Under the pieces are notes generated by a model. It worked only from the letters and a program-made list of their open reading frames with translations, was not told the origin of the DNA and searched no databases. A DNA stretch of 13,941 bases from M55B112 sp964539395 (lineage in GTDB: Bacteria > Bacteroidota > Bacteroidia > Bacteroidales > GCA-2748055): assembly GCA_964539395.1 (NCBI GenBank), contig CAZIIU010000066.1, forward strand, positions 1-13,941. The letters are read 5' to 3'. The translations under genes were made by a program, and so were the position numbers. Positions 7,477 to 13,941 of the stretch are shown piece by piece; the first letter of the stretch is position 1; each line of letters starts with the position of its first letter.

Positions 7477-8781
7477 ATGGGTCTGACTCTGGAGGCACGG
7501 TTTGAGAAGTACTGCGACACGATCGTGAACACGTTGATGCACGCCGACCGGGAGCAGCCGGCGCGGTGGTACATCAAGGGCCTGATGTTGCCGGGGGAAC
7601 GCAAGAGCGTGGAGCCGATGGCCGCGCGGGTGCAGCCGCAGAACGTGCGCTCGGCGCATCAGTCGATGCACCACTTGGTGGCGGACGCGCAGTGGAGCGA
7701 CGAGGCGATGCTGTCGGTGGTGGCGGGAGCGGTGCTTCCGAAGCTGGTGCGCGATGACGCGCCCGTCTCCTGCTCCGCAGGAGCACACGTGCACTGGATC
7801 GTGGATGACACGGGTTTCCCGAAGAAGGGCAAACACTCGGTCGGGGTGGCCCGTCAGTATTGCGGCCAGACGGGCAAACAGGACAACTGCCGGGTGGCGG
7901 TGTCGCTGTCGATGGCGACGGTACACGGCAGCCTTCCGGTGGGATACCAATTGTATTTGCCCGAGGAGTGGGCGAACGATGCAGCGCGGCGTGAGAAGGC
8001 CGGAGTCCCCGAGGAGGTCGTCTTTGAGACCAAGCCCGCGCTGGCGATGCGCCAGATCGAAGCGGCCTTGGCAGCCGGTTATCCTCGCGGGACGGTATTG
8101 GCGGATGCGGCGTACGGCGATGAGACGGCTTGGCGGGAGAAGCTGTCTGCCCACGGGCTGACGTATGCCGTGGGGGTGCGGCCGAGAACGACGGTGTGGT
8201 GGGGCAAGTATCAGCCATTGGCCACGCCACACACTGAAGGCCGCGTCGGCAGAAAGCGCCAGCGGCTCCAGCGCAACGAGCATCACCAGCCGGTCTCGGT
8301 GGCGCAGCTGGTGCGAGAGCTGCCGCGCAAGGCCTGGCGCACAGTGACGTGGCGTCAGGGCGTGTCCGAACCACTGAGTTCGCGGTTTGCGCGGGTACGG
8401 GTGCGTGCCGCCCATCGCGATCTGCCGCGGGACGAAGAGTGGCTGATCATCGAGTGGGCCGAGGGGGCCGACGAACCGGCTCATTACTGGTTCAGCAACC
8501 TCCCGAAGAACCTGACTTGGCAGGCGATGGTCAACACCGTGATGGGGCGCTGGCGCATCGAGCGCGACTATGAGGAGCTCAAGCAAGAACTCGGGCTTGG
8601 CCACTACGAGGGCCGCAACTGGAGAGGCTTTCACCATCATGCGAGTCTGTGCATTGCCGCTTACGGCTTTCTGATGCTGGAGCGACTCTCCGGCGTTAAA
8701 AAAAACTCCGCTCGATTCAAAGCGTCTCCCTTACCCACCGGCTTCCGCCCGCGCGGGGCTGGCTCCGATGCAGCGTCATGA
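7477..8781 (+). CDS. IS701-family DDE transposase
   Basis: Starting at the ATG at 7477 the product has 434 residues, normal for IS701-family transposases. The first catalytic Asp lies in WIVDDTGFPKKG (about residues 107-118) and is followed by the family-typical HSVGVARQYCGQTGKQDN. The second is in VLADAAYGDE (about 207-216). The catalytic Glu is within WRIERDYEELKQELG (about 359-373). GAGG at 7467-7470 sits 6 bases before this ATG, which favours it over the in-frame GTG at 7465. No stop or frameshift is present, so the enzyme may be active. The C-terminal ~40 residues (after about 390) are Pro/Gly-rich and less conserved-looking. Large open frames on the opposite strand here are shadows of this gene. 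Confidence 0.94.
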   Translation: MGLTLEARFEKYCDTIVNTLMHADREQPARWYIKGLMLPGERKSVEPMAARVQPQNVRSAHQSMHHLVADAQWSDEAMLSVVAGAVLPKLVRDDAPVSCSAGAHVHWIVDDTGFPKKGKHSVGVARQYCGQTGKQDNCRVAVSLSMATVHGSLPVGYQLYLPEEWANDAARREKAGVPEEVVFETKPALAMRQIEAALAAGYPRGTVLADAAYGDETAWREKLSAHGLTYAVGVRPRTTVWWGKYQPLATPHTEGRVGRKRQRLQRNEHHQPVSVAQLVRELPRKAWRTVTWRQGVSEPLSSRFARVRVRAAHRDLPRDEEWLIIEWAEGADEPAHYWFSNLPKNLTWQAMVNTVMGRWRIERDYEELKQELGLGHYEGRNWRGFHHHASLCIAAYGFLMLERLSGVKKNSARFKASPLPTGFRPRGAGSDAAS

Positions 8782-8880
8782 GCCAACTTCAATCGCGACG
8801 TGCCGGTTTCGATTGGCTCGCGCCATCGCCCGAACGCTGCTGCAGTGTCCTTGTTGCGGGCGCCGGATGGTGAGACAGAT

Positions 8881-8897
8881 TTTATAACACAGTAGTA
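8881..8897 (-). repeat. Right terminal inverted repeat of the IS701-family element
   Basis: Its complement reads TACTACTGTGTTATAAA, matching the left end in 16 of 17 bases. Confidence 0.9.
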
Positions 8898-8901
8898 CTA
8901 G
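8898..8901. repeat. Right copy of the target duplication, CTAG
   Basis: Identical to 7411-7414 and directly abutting the right inverted repeat. The methyltransferase sequence resumes immediately after it. Confidence 0.8.
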
Positions 8902-9245
8902 GAAAGCGTTGACACAGAATACCGTCGCCCACAGGACGACGTACTACGTGTGTACCTGGAGATTATTCCGCAGCTCGCAAGTGGCGTATTCGTGCATGTG
9001 AACGATATCTTCGGCCCCCGTTACTACCTCGATACCTGGATCCGGCAGGACGTCAGGTTCTCGAACGAACAGTACCGGCTTGAGGCGACGCTCGGCGATT
9101 CCTCACGATACGAGATCGTCGCGGCTCTGAACCTACTAAAGGACGACCACTACGATGCACTACAACGGGTCTATCCGCTCATGGATCCAAGCCGCGTGCC
9201 TCGCTCGTTCTATTTCCGGATTCGATAGCAAGCGGCTGGCTGCCC

Positions 9246-10034
9246 ATGTTCGTCTCATTCATCGTCGCAACCTACAACTGCGCGGATCGAGTACCGATAC
9301 TGAATGCAACCATTGCAGCACTGTCGGGCAGGGACTGTGAGTTCTGCATCTCGGACGGCGGCTCGAACGATGGAACACTGGATTCCTTGAGTAATGCCAC
9401 GGGTGTACGAATTATCTGTTCCAGGCCGGACAAAGGAATCTACGATGCATGGAACCGTGCGCTCGACGAGAGCCGGGGTGAGTATTTCGCGTTCATAGGC
9501 GTTGATGACCGTCCGCAGCCGGACTTTATCCGCGAGGCGGAGCAACGCTGTGCTACGATGATGCTGAATCCTGCGGTCATCTATGGTGACCGTATTCTGG
9601 AGCGGGGCCCGCACCGGCGTCGCATCGAGTACGGAGACAACCCGAGCCTGTTCGAAGCCAATCGACCGGTCTTCGATATACCCCACCAGGCGGCGCTGAA
9701 CCATCGCAGCCTGTTCGAATCACGACGTTTCGACGCCGATTATTGCCTTGCGGGTGATTTGGAGTTTTACATCGCAGCACGATCAGAAATACGGAAGCGC
9801 GGCTACCTGCGTCTACCGCAGGTGCAGGTAATTGCCGCGGAAGAGGGGGTCAGCCGATCGGCAGAATCGTTCGCAACCTACCTCCAGGAGTTCGCGATGA
9901 TTGAGCAATCCCATGGTCTGACACTGGGTTATTCACGCCGAAAGCTGCGACTTCTGAAACGGCTCCAGCATTTCCCGAAGCTTTTCACGCTAGTTAAAGA
10001 TCTGGCCTGGAAACTGAAGCATGACCCACGCTGA
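9246..10034 (+). CDS. Family-2 (GT-A) glycosyltransferase
   Basis: The 262-residue product is a GT2-type inverting glycosyltransferase acting on the lipid-linked repeat unit. It opens FVSFIVATYNC, has the nucleotide-binding SDGGSNDGT (36-44) and PDKGIYDAWNRAL (61-73). The metal-binding DxD-like acidic pair is in GVDDRP (85-90). The acceptor-side IPHQAAL (145-151) and AGDLEF (169-174, with the likely base region) follow. This set is typical of short WcaA/WcaE-like transferases. The length is normal for a soluble GT2, and there is no membrane anchor; a basic tail may associate with the membrane. The start at 9246 is the only ATG that gives the first beta strand; it lacks a clear Shine-Dalgarno. 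The gene lies 17 bases after the broken methyltransferase and overlaps the next gene by 14 bases. Donor and linkage are unknown. Confidence 0.9.
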   Translation: MFVSFIVATYNCADRVPILNATIAALSGRDCEFCISDGGSNDGTLDSLSNATGVRIICSRPDKGIYDAWNRALDESRGEYFAFIGVDDRPQPDFIREAEQRCATMMLNPAVIYGDRILERGPHRRRIEYGDNPSLFEANRPVFDIPHQAALNHRSLFESRRFDADYCLAGDLEFYIAARSEIRKRGYLRLPQVQVIAAEEGVSRSAESFATYLQEFAMIEQSHGLTLGYSRRKLRLLKRLQHFPKLFTLVKDLAWKLKHDPR

Positions 10035-11046
10035 AAGGTTCCGGGTCGCGCACCTCGTGCCGACGATGGGTATCGGTGGTGTCGAGATAGGAATTGCCCG
10101 CAGCCATAGGACCCTGATCGAGGCCCTCGATTACCGTGTCTTTACCGTGTTCGGGCGGGGCAAGATACAGTGCGGGCAGGATAATGTCGCAGTACTCCTG
10201 CGCGGTCTCGTATTTGGAACGTGGCGGCCAGACATACTGGTGACCTCGCTATGGTGGTCGCATCCGTTCGGTGCATTATTGCGGCTTTTCGGCGTCAAAT
10301 GGTTGGCATTCTTTCACAATACCGCGTTTTCCGGGCGCGCACAGAGAGCCATTCACAGCTACGCATGGCGCCATGCGGATCTGTGCCTCGTCGACAGCAC
10401 AGCAACCGGTACGTTGATGCGTTCGATTGTCGAGCGTAACTTTCGTGTCATACCGTACATCTTTCCCTATCCGAACGGCGCAAGAGAATGGCGGTCGAGG
10501 CATTACGACATCACCTGGGTGGGCAGAAAGGTACGGCCGAAGCGAACTGATCTGGTTCCGGCCTTTATGCGACATCTTGGTGTCCACCAGCCTAAAGGTC
10601 GCCTTTGCCTTGTCGTCGCGGGCGAAATACCTGAGGAGTTCGCCGGCCTCGACCTCGGATCCGGCTGGGCGATCGATATCTTTCAGTCGCTGGAATCGGA
10701 CCGTGTCCTTGAATTGCTAGGCGAATCGCGTTTTTTTTTGCTGACTTCGGACCACGAAGGTATGTCCATGACGACCGTGGAAGCTGTATTTGAAGGCTGT
10801 GTTCCTGTTGTTCGACCCGTTGGCGAACTCTCCAACTACATAGGAGAAGACTACGAACTGGCGATCAAGGGCACCGCCGGTGCCGATCTTGAGTCGGTTG
10901 CACGCAGTGTTTCTTTCCGTTGGGACGACGTCCAGTTTGCGACCAGTGTACAGGGAAAAATCGAAAATCGCTTGACGGAGTATTCAACGTATACACGCGA
11001 GTTTTTGTGCGCAGTCATGACCGCACTACGCGGGAACAAGGCCTAA
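10021..11046 (+). CDS. GT4-like (GT-B) glycosyltransferase
   Basis: The 341-residue product looks like a GT-B glycosyltransferase. It starts RVAHLVPTMGIGGVEIGIAR (8-27), the Gly-Gly-x-Glu opening of family 4. It has LAFFHNT (95-101) and LCLVDSTATGTLM (121-133) in the first domain. The second domain starts near YDITWVGRKVRPKR (162-175) and ends with the EX7E motif, E246 and E254 in SDHEGMSMTTVEAVFEGCVPVV (243-264, read in parts). It is rather short for the family, mostly from a compact first domain, but has no visible lesion. The ATG at 10021 lies inside the end of the preceding gene (14-base overlap), indicating translational coupling. It is the last gene of the plus-strand run; 42 bases later the convergent gene ends. 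Confidence 0.84.
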   Translation: MTHAERFRVAHLVPTMGIGGVEIGIARSHRTLIEALDYRVFTVFGRGKIQCGQDNVAVLLRGLVFGTWRPDILVTSLWWSHPFGALLRLFGVKWLAFFHNTAFSGRAQRAIHSYAWRHADLCLVDSTATGTLMRSIVERNFRVIPYIFPYPNGAREWRSRHYDITWVGRKVRPKRTDLVPAFMRHLGVHQPKGRLCLVVAGEIPEEFAGLDLGSGWAIDIFQSLESDRVLELLGESRFFLLTSDHEGMSMTTVEAVFEGCVPVVRPVGELSNYIGEDYELAIKGTAGADLESVARSVSFRWDDVQFATSVQGKIENRLTEYSTYTREFLCAVMTALRGNKA

Positions 11047-11049
11047 CCG

Positions 11050-11084
11050 AGAGCCGAATATCTGACTCCGCCTTATAAGGCTCT
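11050..11084. terminator. Possible shared terminator between convergent glycosyltransferase genes
   Basis: In the 42-base gap between two convergent genes, AGAGCC (11050-11055) can pair with GGCTCT (11079-11084). The loop itself holds the palindrome CCTTATAAGG (11071-11080). There is no T-run of the length expected after a strong intrinsic terminator, so this is a weak candidate chosen mainly by position. Confidence 0.22.
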
Positions 11085-11088
11085 TGAC

Positions 11089-12231
11089 TCAACTGTTGGA
11101 CGATATTACACGGTCGTATACTCGCTGGGTCTCGGCAAGCACAGCATCGAGGGAGAACTTGTCTCTCGCAAACGCGCGCGCAGCGCGTCCATATCGAGTG
11201 CGCATCGCCTCATCCTCGAGCAACGTTCGTATGGCTTGTGCTAATGCCATGCCGTCATTGACCGGCACCAGTAAGCCGGTCTCCCCATCAATCACTGCCT
11301 CCCTACATCCTGGGGCATCGGTTGTCACGATCGGCCTACCAATCATTGCAGCCTCGATCAAGACTTTTGGTACACCCTCTCGGTACGACGGCAATACGAC
11401 GATCGCTGAGTCTGAGAGGAAGCTGACCATGTCATCTATGAAACCGATCCAGGTGACATTGGGCTTCTTGCTGAACGCATCGAGAATGGACCTTGGGACA
11501 TGATCCGGGTTTGCCGTGTCGACTTTTCCAGCGAGCAGGAAGTCAACATCAGGATAATCCATGGCAAGTTGGTCTGCCGCTTCCACGAATTCACGAACGC
11601 CTTTACTCCACAAGAGCCTTGCCGCTAGTACGACCCGCGTTTTTCTTGCTATCGGCCGTGTAACATCCGTCACGTACTCCATAGGATCCACTCCGGAACC
11701 GAGTATCACGTGTGCAGTTTCCTGCCTTATGATGCCTTTGCCGGTAAGGAAGCTAAGGTCATCGTGGTTCTGTACGATTGTGTGGCATCGCCGACTACGC
11801 AGCGCGAGCCGCATGAGTCGGATTAAAGCACTTCTCTTAAGGCTCGGCGCGTTCGGTCGCAGCGCAAATGATATGCCCAGCCCGGTTATCGCGTTAATAA
11901 TCTCGGCGTTACTGACCAGCCGAGTCGCCAGTGAGCCAAATACCGTTGATTTCAACGCGATATTGTGAACGATGTCTGGTTTGGACTGCTGAATTATTCT
12001 GCCGATTCGGATCAGATTTCCAATCTCGGCTCTCCATCCAGGTGATTTCCTGCCGAACATTGTCTTGTGGACTAAGAACCCCATCTCGGAGAGCCTATCG
12101 GCGTCGTCCGAGTCGTCAGTCACTATACTGACCTCCCAACCTCTGTTTTTGAGGTATTTGGCGAGAGGCAGTCGGTGACTAATAAAGAACTCGGCCGCAT
12201 TCGTGAGGAAAAGAACTGATCGCCTAGTCAC
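11089..12231 (-). CDS. Family-4 glycosyltransferase (PglA/WbpX-like group), minus strand
   Basis: The 380-residue product is a GT4-type retaining glycosyltransferase. It begins SVLFLTNAAEFFISHRLPLA (5-24), then DIVHNIALKSTVFGS (86-100) and INAITGLGISFAL (112-124). This N-terminal signature is seen in O-antigen and PglA-like transferases acting on undecaprenyl-linked sugars. The C-terminal domain has VVLAARLLWSKGVREFVEAA (200-219) and the EX7E motif, E285 and E293 in PSYREGVPKVLIEAAM (281-296). The start is a GTG at 12231; no ATG occurs upstream before an in-frame TAG, and GAGCGG lies 7 bases before it. It runs opposite to the rest of the locus and needs its own promoter, which I could not identify in the 119 bases between it and the IS1380-family end. 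It was perhaps part of another operon before rearrangement. Confidence 0.9.
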   Translation of the reverse strand: MTRRSVLFLTNAAEFFISHRLPLAKYLKNRGWEVSIVTDDSDDADRLSEMGFLVHKTMFGRKSPGWRAEIGNLIRIGRIIQQSKPDIVHNIALKSTVFGSLATRLVSNAEIINAITGLGISFALRPNAPSLKRSALIRLMRLALRSRRCHTIVQNHDDLSFLTGKGIIRQETAHVILGSGVDPMEYVTDVTRPIARKTRVVLAARLLWSKGVREFVEAADQLAMDYPDVDFLLAGKVDTANPDHVPRSILDAFSKKPNVTWIGFIDDMVSFLSDSAIVVLPSYREGVPKVLIEAAMIGRPIVTTDAPGCREAVIDGETGLLVPVNDGMALAQAIRTLLEDEAMRTRYGRAARAFARDKFSLDAVLAETQRVYDRVISSNS

Positions 12232-12350
12232 TGTTTCCGCTCGGCTGTTTAACGACTATTGCGCAGTTTCAGGTCGGTTCAGAGAATTTTGGAATCGCAA
12301 CCTGGGGTTTCGCAGATTTGAAGGTACTTCAGATGCACCAGGTCCACTAG
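12232..12350. other. Intergenic leader of the minus-strand glycosyltransferase
   Basis: This AT-richer stretch lies between the glycosyltransferase start and the presumed left end of the IS1380-family element. I see no gene. It should contain the promoter of the minus-strand gene unless that gene is read from the IS, but no convincing -35/-10 pair stands out. Confidence 0.35.
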
Positions 12351-12370
12351 CCTGCTTTATTCATGATAAT
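12351..12370 (+). repeat. Candidate left terminal inverted repeat of the IS1380-family element
   Basis: CCTGCTTTATTCATGATAAT is proposed only from its CCT start, its place 200 bases beyond the transposase stop and its difference from neighbouring sequence. The partner repeat is not visible, so this is tentative. Confidence 0.35.
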
Positions 12371-12569
12371 GATGAAATTGCTGGATTTTGGCTCGATGTC
12401 AGTCAGTTTTGTCATGTGAAGTGATGCCGATGCGGCTGGATCAGGACGCAGTCCGTCTATTTTGCCGCAGAAGGCGGTAATTGGGTGATATTTGGCTGTC
12501 GCCAGCCATAGCGGAGCGCCGCAGTCTGTTGACGCTGCGCGTCGATCGCCATTGGCACGCGGCAAGGCA

Positions 12570-13919
12570 TCAGATCGGTACCGCCCCGAGGGCACGTGCG
12601 ATGCGGCACCAGTCAGATCGCCACGGCGCCGATACCGGCAGATGCAACACCAGCCGCCGGGTGGAGCGCTCCACCCAGACAGCCAGCTTCAGCAGGCGTT
12701 CGCGCAAGGTGGTGACCTGCGCCGCGGCAAAGGCGGTTCGCTTCGCCTTCAGGCGCAACTCCTGAAGCAGCATATAGGCGGCTGCGCACAGCAGAACCCG
12801 GAACTGGTTGGCGAAGAAGCGTGCACAGCTGTTGCGCTCGATGTGCAAGCCACAGAGCAACTCCTTGATGCGGTTCTCAATCAGGGCGCGGCGACAGTAG
12901 ATCTTCTCATACACGCTCCTCGCCACCCGCGGGATGTTGCTCACCACGAAGCGTGGATTGTCCCTGGCCTCACGCCCGGGATGCCGCACCACCTCGGCCT
13001 TGATGATTACCCGACGTTCCTCGTCCCAGCGGTGGGCCTCATAACGGCACTCGCCGTACACATCGGCGGTCTCGCCGGATGCGCTGGAGAGCCTTCGCGC
13101 CTGTCTCATCAAGGGCTCGGCAAATGCCTCAAGGACCGAGTTTTTCCCCATCCCGACTGCATATTCGACCCGCTGCTCATCCAGGAAATCGAACACCTCC
13201 GGGGCCGCAAATCCCCCGTCCAGTCGCACCCGAATACTGACCCCGGGGAAGGCCTTGCGCAAACGCCGAATCACGCGGCGCAGCAGCGCGATCGCTCCCT
13301 GCGTCGCCGGGGCGAGACCATCACGCAGCACATAGGCAAACAGATACTGCTCGGCCTCCTCGTCAAACTGAAAAACCCCGCCAGCGGCAAATAGCACCAG
13401 TGCCCGTAATGCCCATTGAACAGCGCCAGCTGCTGCTCGCCATGCGTTGCATGGTCGGTCGGGTCCAGATCGATCGTGATCCGCCGCACCCGACCCTTGA
13501 GACGGCGCCGGTGGCGCTCAATCACTCGATCCGCCAGCGCCCGGCCCATCCGCACCAACGAGCGGCTATCTATCGCATTCTCAAAACGCGACAAGGTCGG
13601 CTGTGAGGCCAGCCACTCGCCATCACGCGGATCCCTTCCCGGCAGCAATCGATGCACCGGATCCCCAGCCAGGCGCGCCGAGTCGTTGCAGTCCTCGTAA
13701 CCACAGGCCATGCCGCACACCCGCTGCTCCACCAGCGCGCCCACCCCGTGAATCACCCGCTCCGCGCTGCGCTTATCCCGCAGGCTGGCAGCGATCGCCT
13801 CGATCAGGCCCAGCCGTTTGTCGCACCCTGCCAGCAGCACCGCACCACCGTCCGAACTCATGTCCGGCTGATCAAAGCGCGCCGACCTAGGGCCTGTTAA
13901 CACTAATGAGCTTTGTCAT
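12570..13919 (-). pseudogene. IS1380-family transposase, frameshifted
   Basis: Two minus-strand frames together cover a full-length transposase of about 445-450 residues. The upstream part has FDQPDMSSDGGAVLL, then ITIDLDPTDHATHGEQQLAL with the first catalytic Asp, and HYGHWCYLPLAGFF. The downstream part continues FDEEAEQYLFAYVLRDG, VRLDGGFAAPEVFDFL (second Asp) and the C-terminal YCRRALIENRIKEL block with the catalytic Glu. The switch falls at a run of five A on the plus strand (13371-13375); one more base there would restore YLPLAGFF-QFDEEAEQ. At the start, an ATG at 13919 preceded by AAGAG opens MTKLISVNRP but meets TAG at once. The better N-terminus continues one base later (RSARFDQPD), suggesting a second indel near 13889. 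A GTG at 13903 is an alternative start in that frame. As written the protein cannot be made whole; the homopolymer site could be a sequencing error. Confidence 0.85.
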
Positions 13920-13941
13920 GATAAACTCTTGCTATGGAGAT

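Larger units (their letters stand above)
7415..8897 (+). mobile_element. Complete IS701-family insertion sequence, 1483 bp
   Basis: The element is bounded by 17-base terminal inverted repeats (7415-7431 and the complement of 8881-8897) that match at 16 of 17 positions. It is flanked by direct CTAG repeats. It holds one full-length transposase gene in the same direction as the surrounding operon. Between 8782 and 8880 there is no further gene. The intact transposase, near-perfect ends and identical duplications suggest a recent and possibly still mobile insertion. It interrupts the methyltransferase gene right after SAM motif I. Because the transposase reads in the operon direction, polarity on the two downstream glycosyltransferases is possible but not certain. 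Confidence 0.92.
6938..9228 (+). pseudogene. Class I SAM-dependent methyltransferase gene, broken by an IS and other lesions
   Basis: Three pieces form one methyltransferase. The first (6938-7222) has a hydrophobic N-terminal helix, then FPVRNHYHEPLFDD and LPGIDFKIEEQLELL, and hits a TAA at 7220. Reading through gives QLGYAEEFQRF, after which the frame must change near the T-run at 7252-7255. The second piece (about 7257-7414) carries FESGD-like FQSGDGEFLYQFIRHY and the SAM-binding motif I VVEIGAGSSTKIA. An IS701-family element splits it there. After the IS, RKALTQNT (8900-8923) continues the same frame. The C-terminal part then resumes in another frame with RPQDDVLRVYLEIIP, FVHVNDIF and ending SFYFRIR (to 9228). 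The stretch between KALTQNT and RPQDDVL is missing compared with related proteins, so a deletion is present too. The substrate is probably a sugar or peptide-like substituent of the polymer; this is inference. Confidence 0.85.
12351..13941 (-). mobile_element. IS1380-family insertion sequence (right end beyond or at window edge)
   Basis: The transposase identifies the element. Its left (transposase-distal) end is placed at 12351 because CCTGCTTTATTCATGATAAT starts with the CCT I associate with this family's ends and marks a change from the glycosyltransferase leader. The opposite end was not found; a partly similar string (TTTATCATGACAA on the minus strand, about 13926-13914) lies at the start of the transposase and is probably not the terminal repeat. 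The right end is therefore likely outside the window. Positions 12371-12569 are the non-coding tail after the transposase. A small hairpin (12493-12498 with 12503-12508) occurs there. Confidence 0.7.

Noticed and set aside
7417..8640. Long open frame (407 codons) on the minus strand opposite the IS701-family transposase, plus another at 7574-8374.
   Set aside because: The plus-strand frame has clear DDE transposase motifs; the antisense frames are rich in Arg, His and Pro and resemble no family I know, as expected of shadows in GC-rich coding DNA.
12493..12508. Six-base-pair hairpin downstream of the IS1380-family transposase as a terminator.
   Set aside because: The stem is short and is not followed by a T-run on the minus strand.
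12492..13394. Plus-strand open frame of 300 codons opposite the IS1380-family transposase.
   Set aside because: The minus strand carries recognisable transposase sequence throughout, so this is an antisense shadow.
1..13941. CRISPR arrays, tRNA or rRNA genes.
   Set aside because: No spaced identical repeats, cloverleaf or rRNA-like stretches were seen on either strand.

Overview
The window is a stretch of a surface-polysaccharide (O-antigen or exopolysaccharide) biosynthesis locus of a fairly GC-rich bacterium. It is probably a proteobacterium, perhaps a gammaproteobacterium; this rests only on codon use and gene types and is weakly supported. The window contains a Wzx-type flippase, a Wzy-type polymerase, four intact glycosyltransferases, a polysaccharide pyruvyltransferase and a nitroreductase-family protein. 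Mobile DNA and decaying genes are mixed in among them.

Layout. Positions 1-54 look like the 3' end (end of domain V plus domain VI) of a group II intron whose body lies outside the window. A tightly packed plus-strand run follows: wzx (100-1431), nitroreductase-like gene (1439-2524) and pyruvyltransferase (2521-3675, 4-base overlap). The next ~730 bases hold no intact gene. When read across frames they resolve into a stub of gmd (GDP-mannose 4,6-dehydratase) joined to a heavily frameshifted fcl (GDP-L-fucose synthase) that has lost its catalytic Tyr and Lys. Then come a family-4 glycosyltransferase (4403-5677) and wzy (5677-6891). A SAM-dependent methyltransferase gene (6938-9228) follows, broken four ways: nonsense codon, frameshift, internal deletion, and insertion of a complete IS701-family element (7415-8897) flanked by CTAG duplications. 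The plus-strand run ends with a GT2 glycosyltransferase (9246-10034) and a GT4-like glycosyltransferase (10021-11046), which overlap by 14 bases. A further GT4 glycosyltransferase (12231-11089) is on the minus strand, convergent with the run. The right edge is an IS1380-family element (about 12351 to beyond 13941) with a frameshifted transposase on the minus strand.

How the genes work together (inference from families). The glycosyltransferases would build a repeat unit on undecaprenyl pyrophosphate at the cytoplasmic face of the inner membrane, with the pyruvyltransferase adding a pyruvate ketal. Wzx would flip the unit and Wzy would polymerise it. The ruined gmd/fcl pair and the ruined methyltransferase suggest that the ancestral polymer contained fucose (or a related GDP-sugar) and a methyl group that this locus can no longer supply. 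No wholly novel system was identified. The best observations are the hidden gmd-fcl remnant, the multiply broken methyltransferase with its exactly defined IS, the intron 3' end next to wzx, and the translationally coupled nitroreductase/pyruvyltransferase pair.
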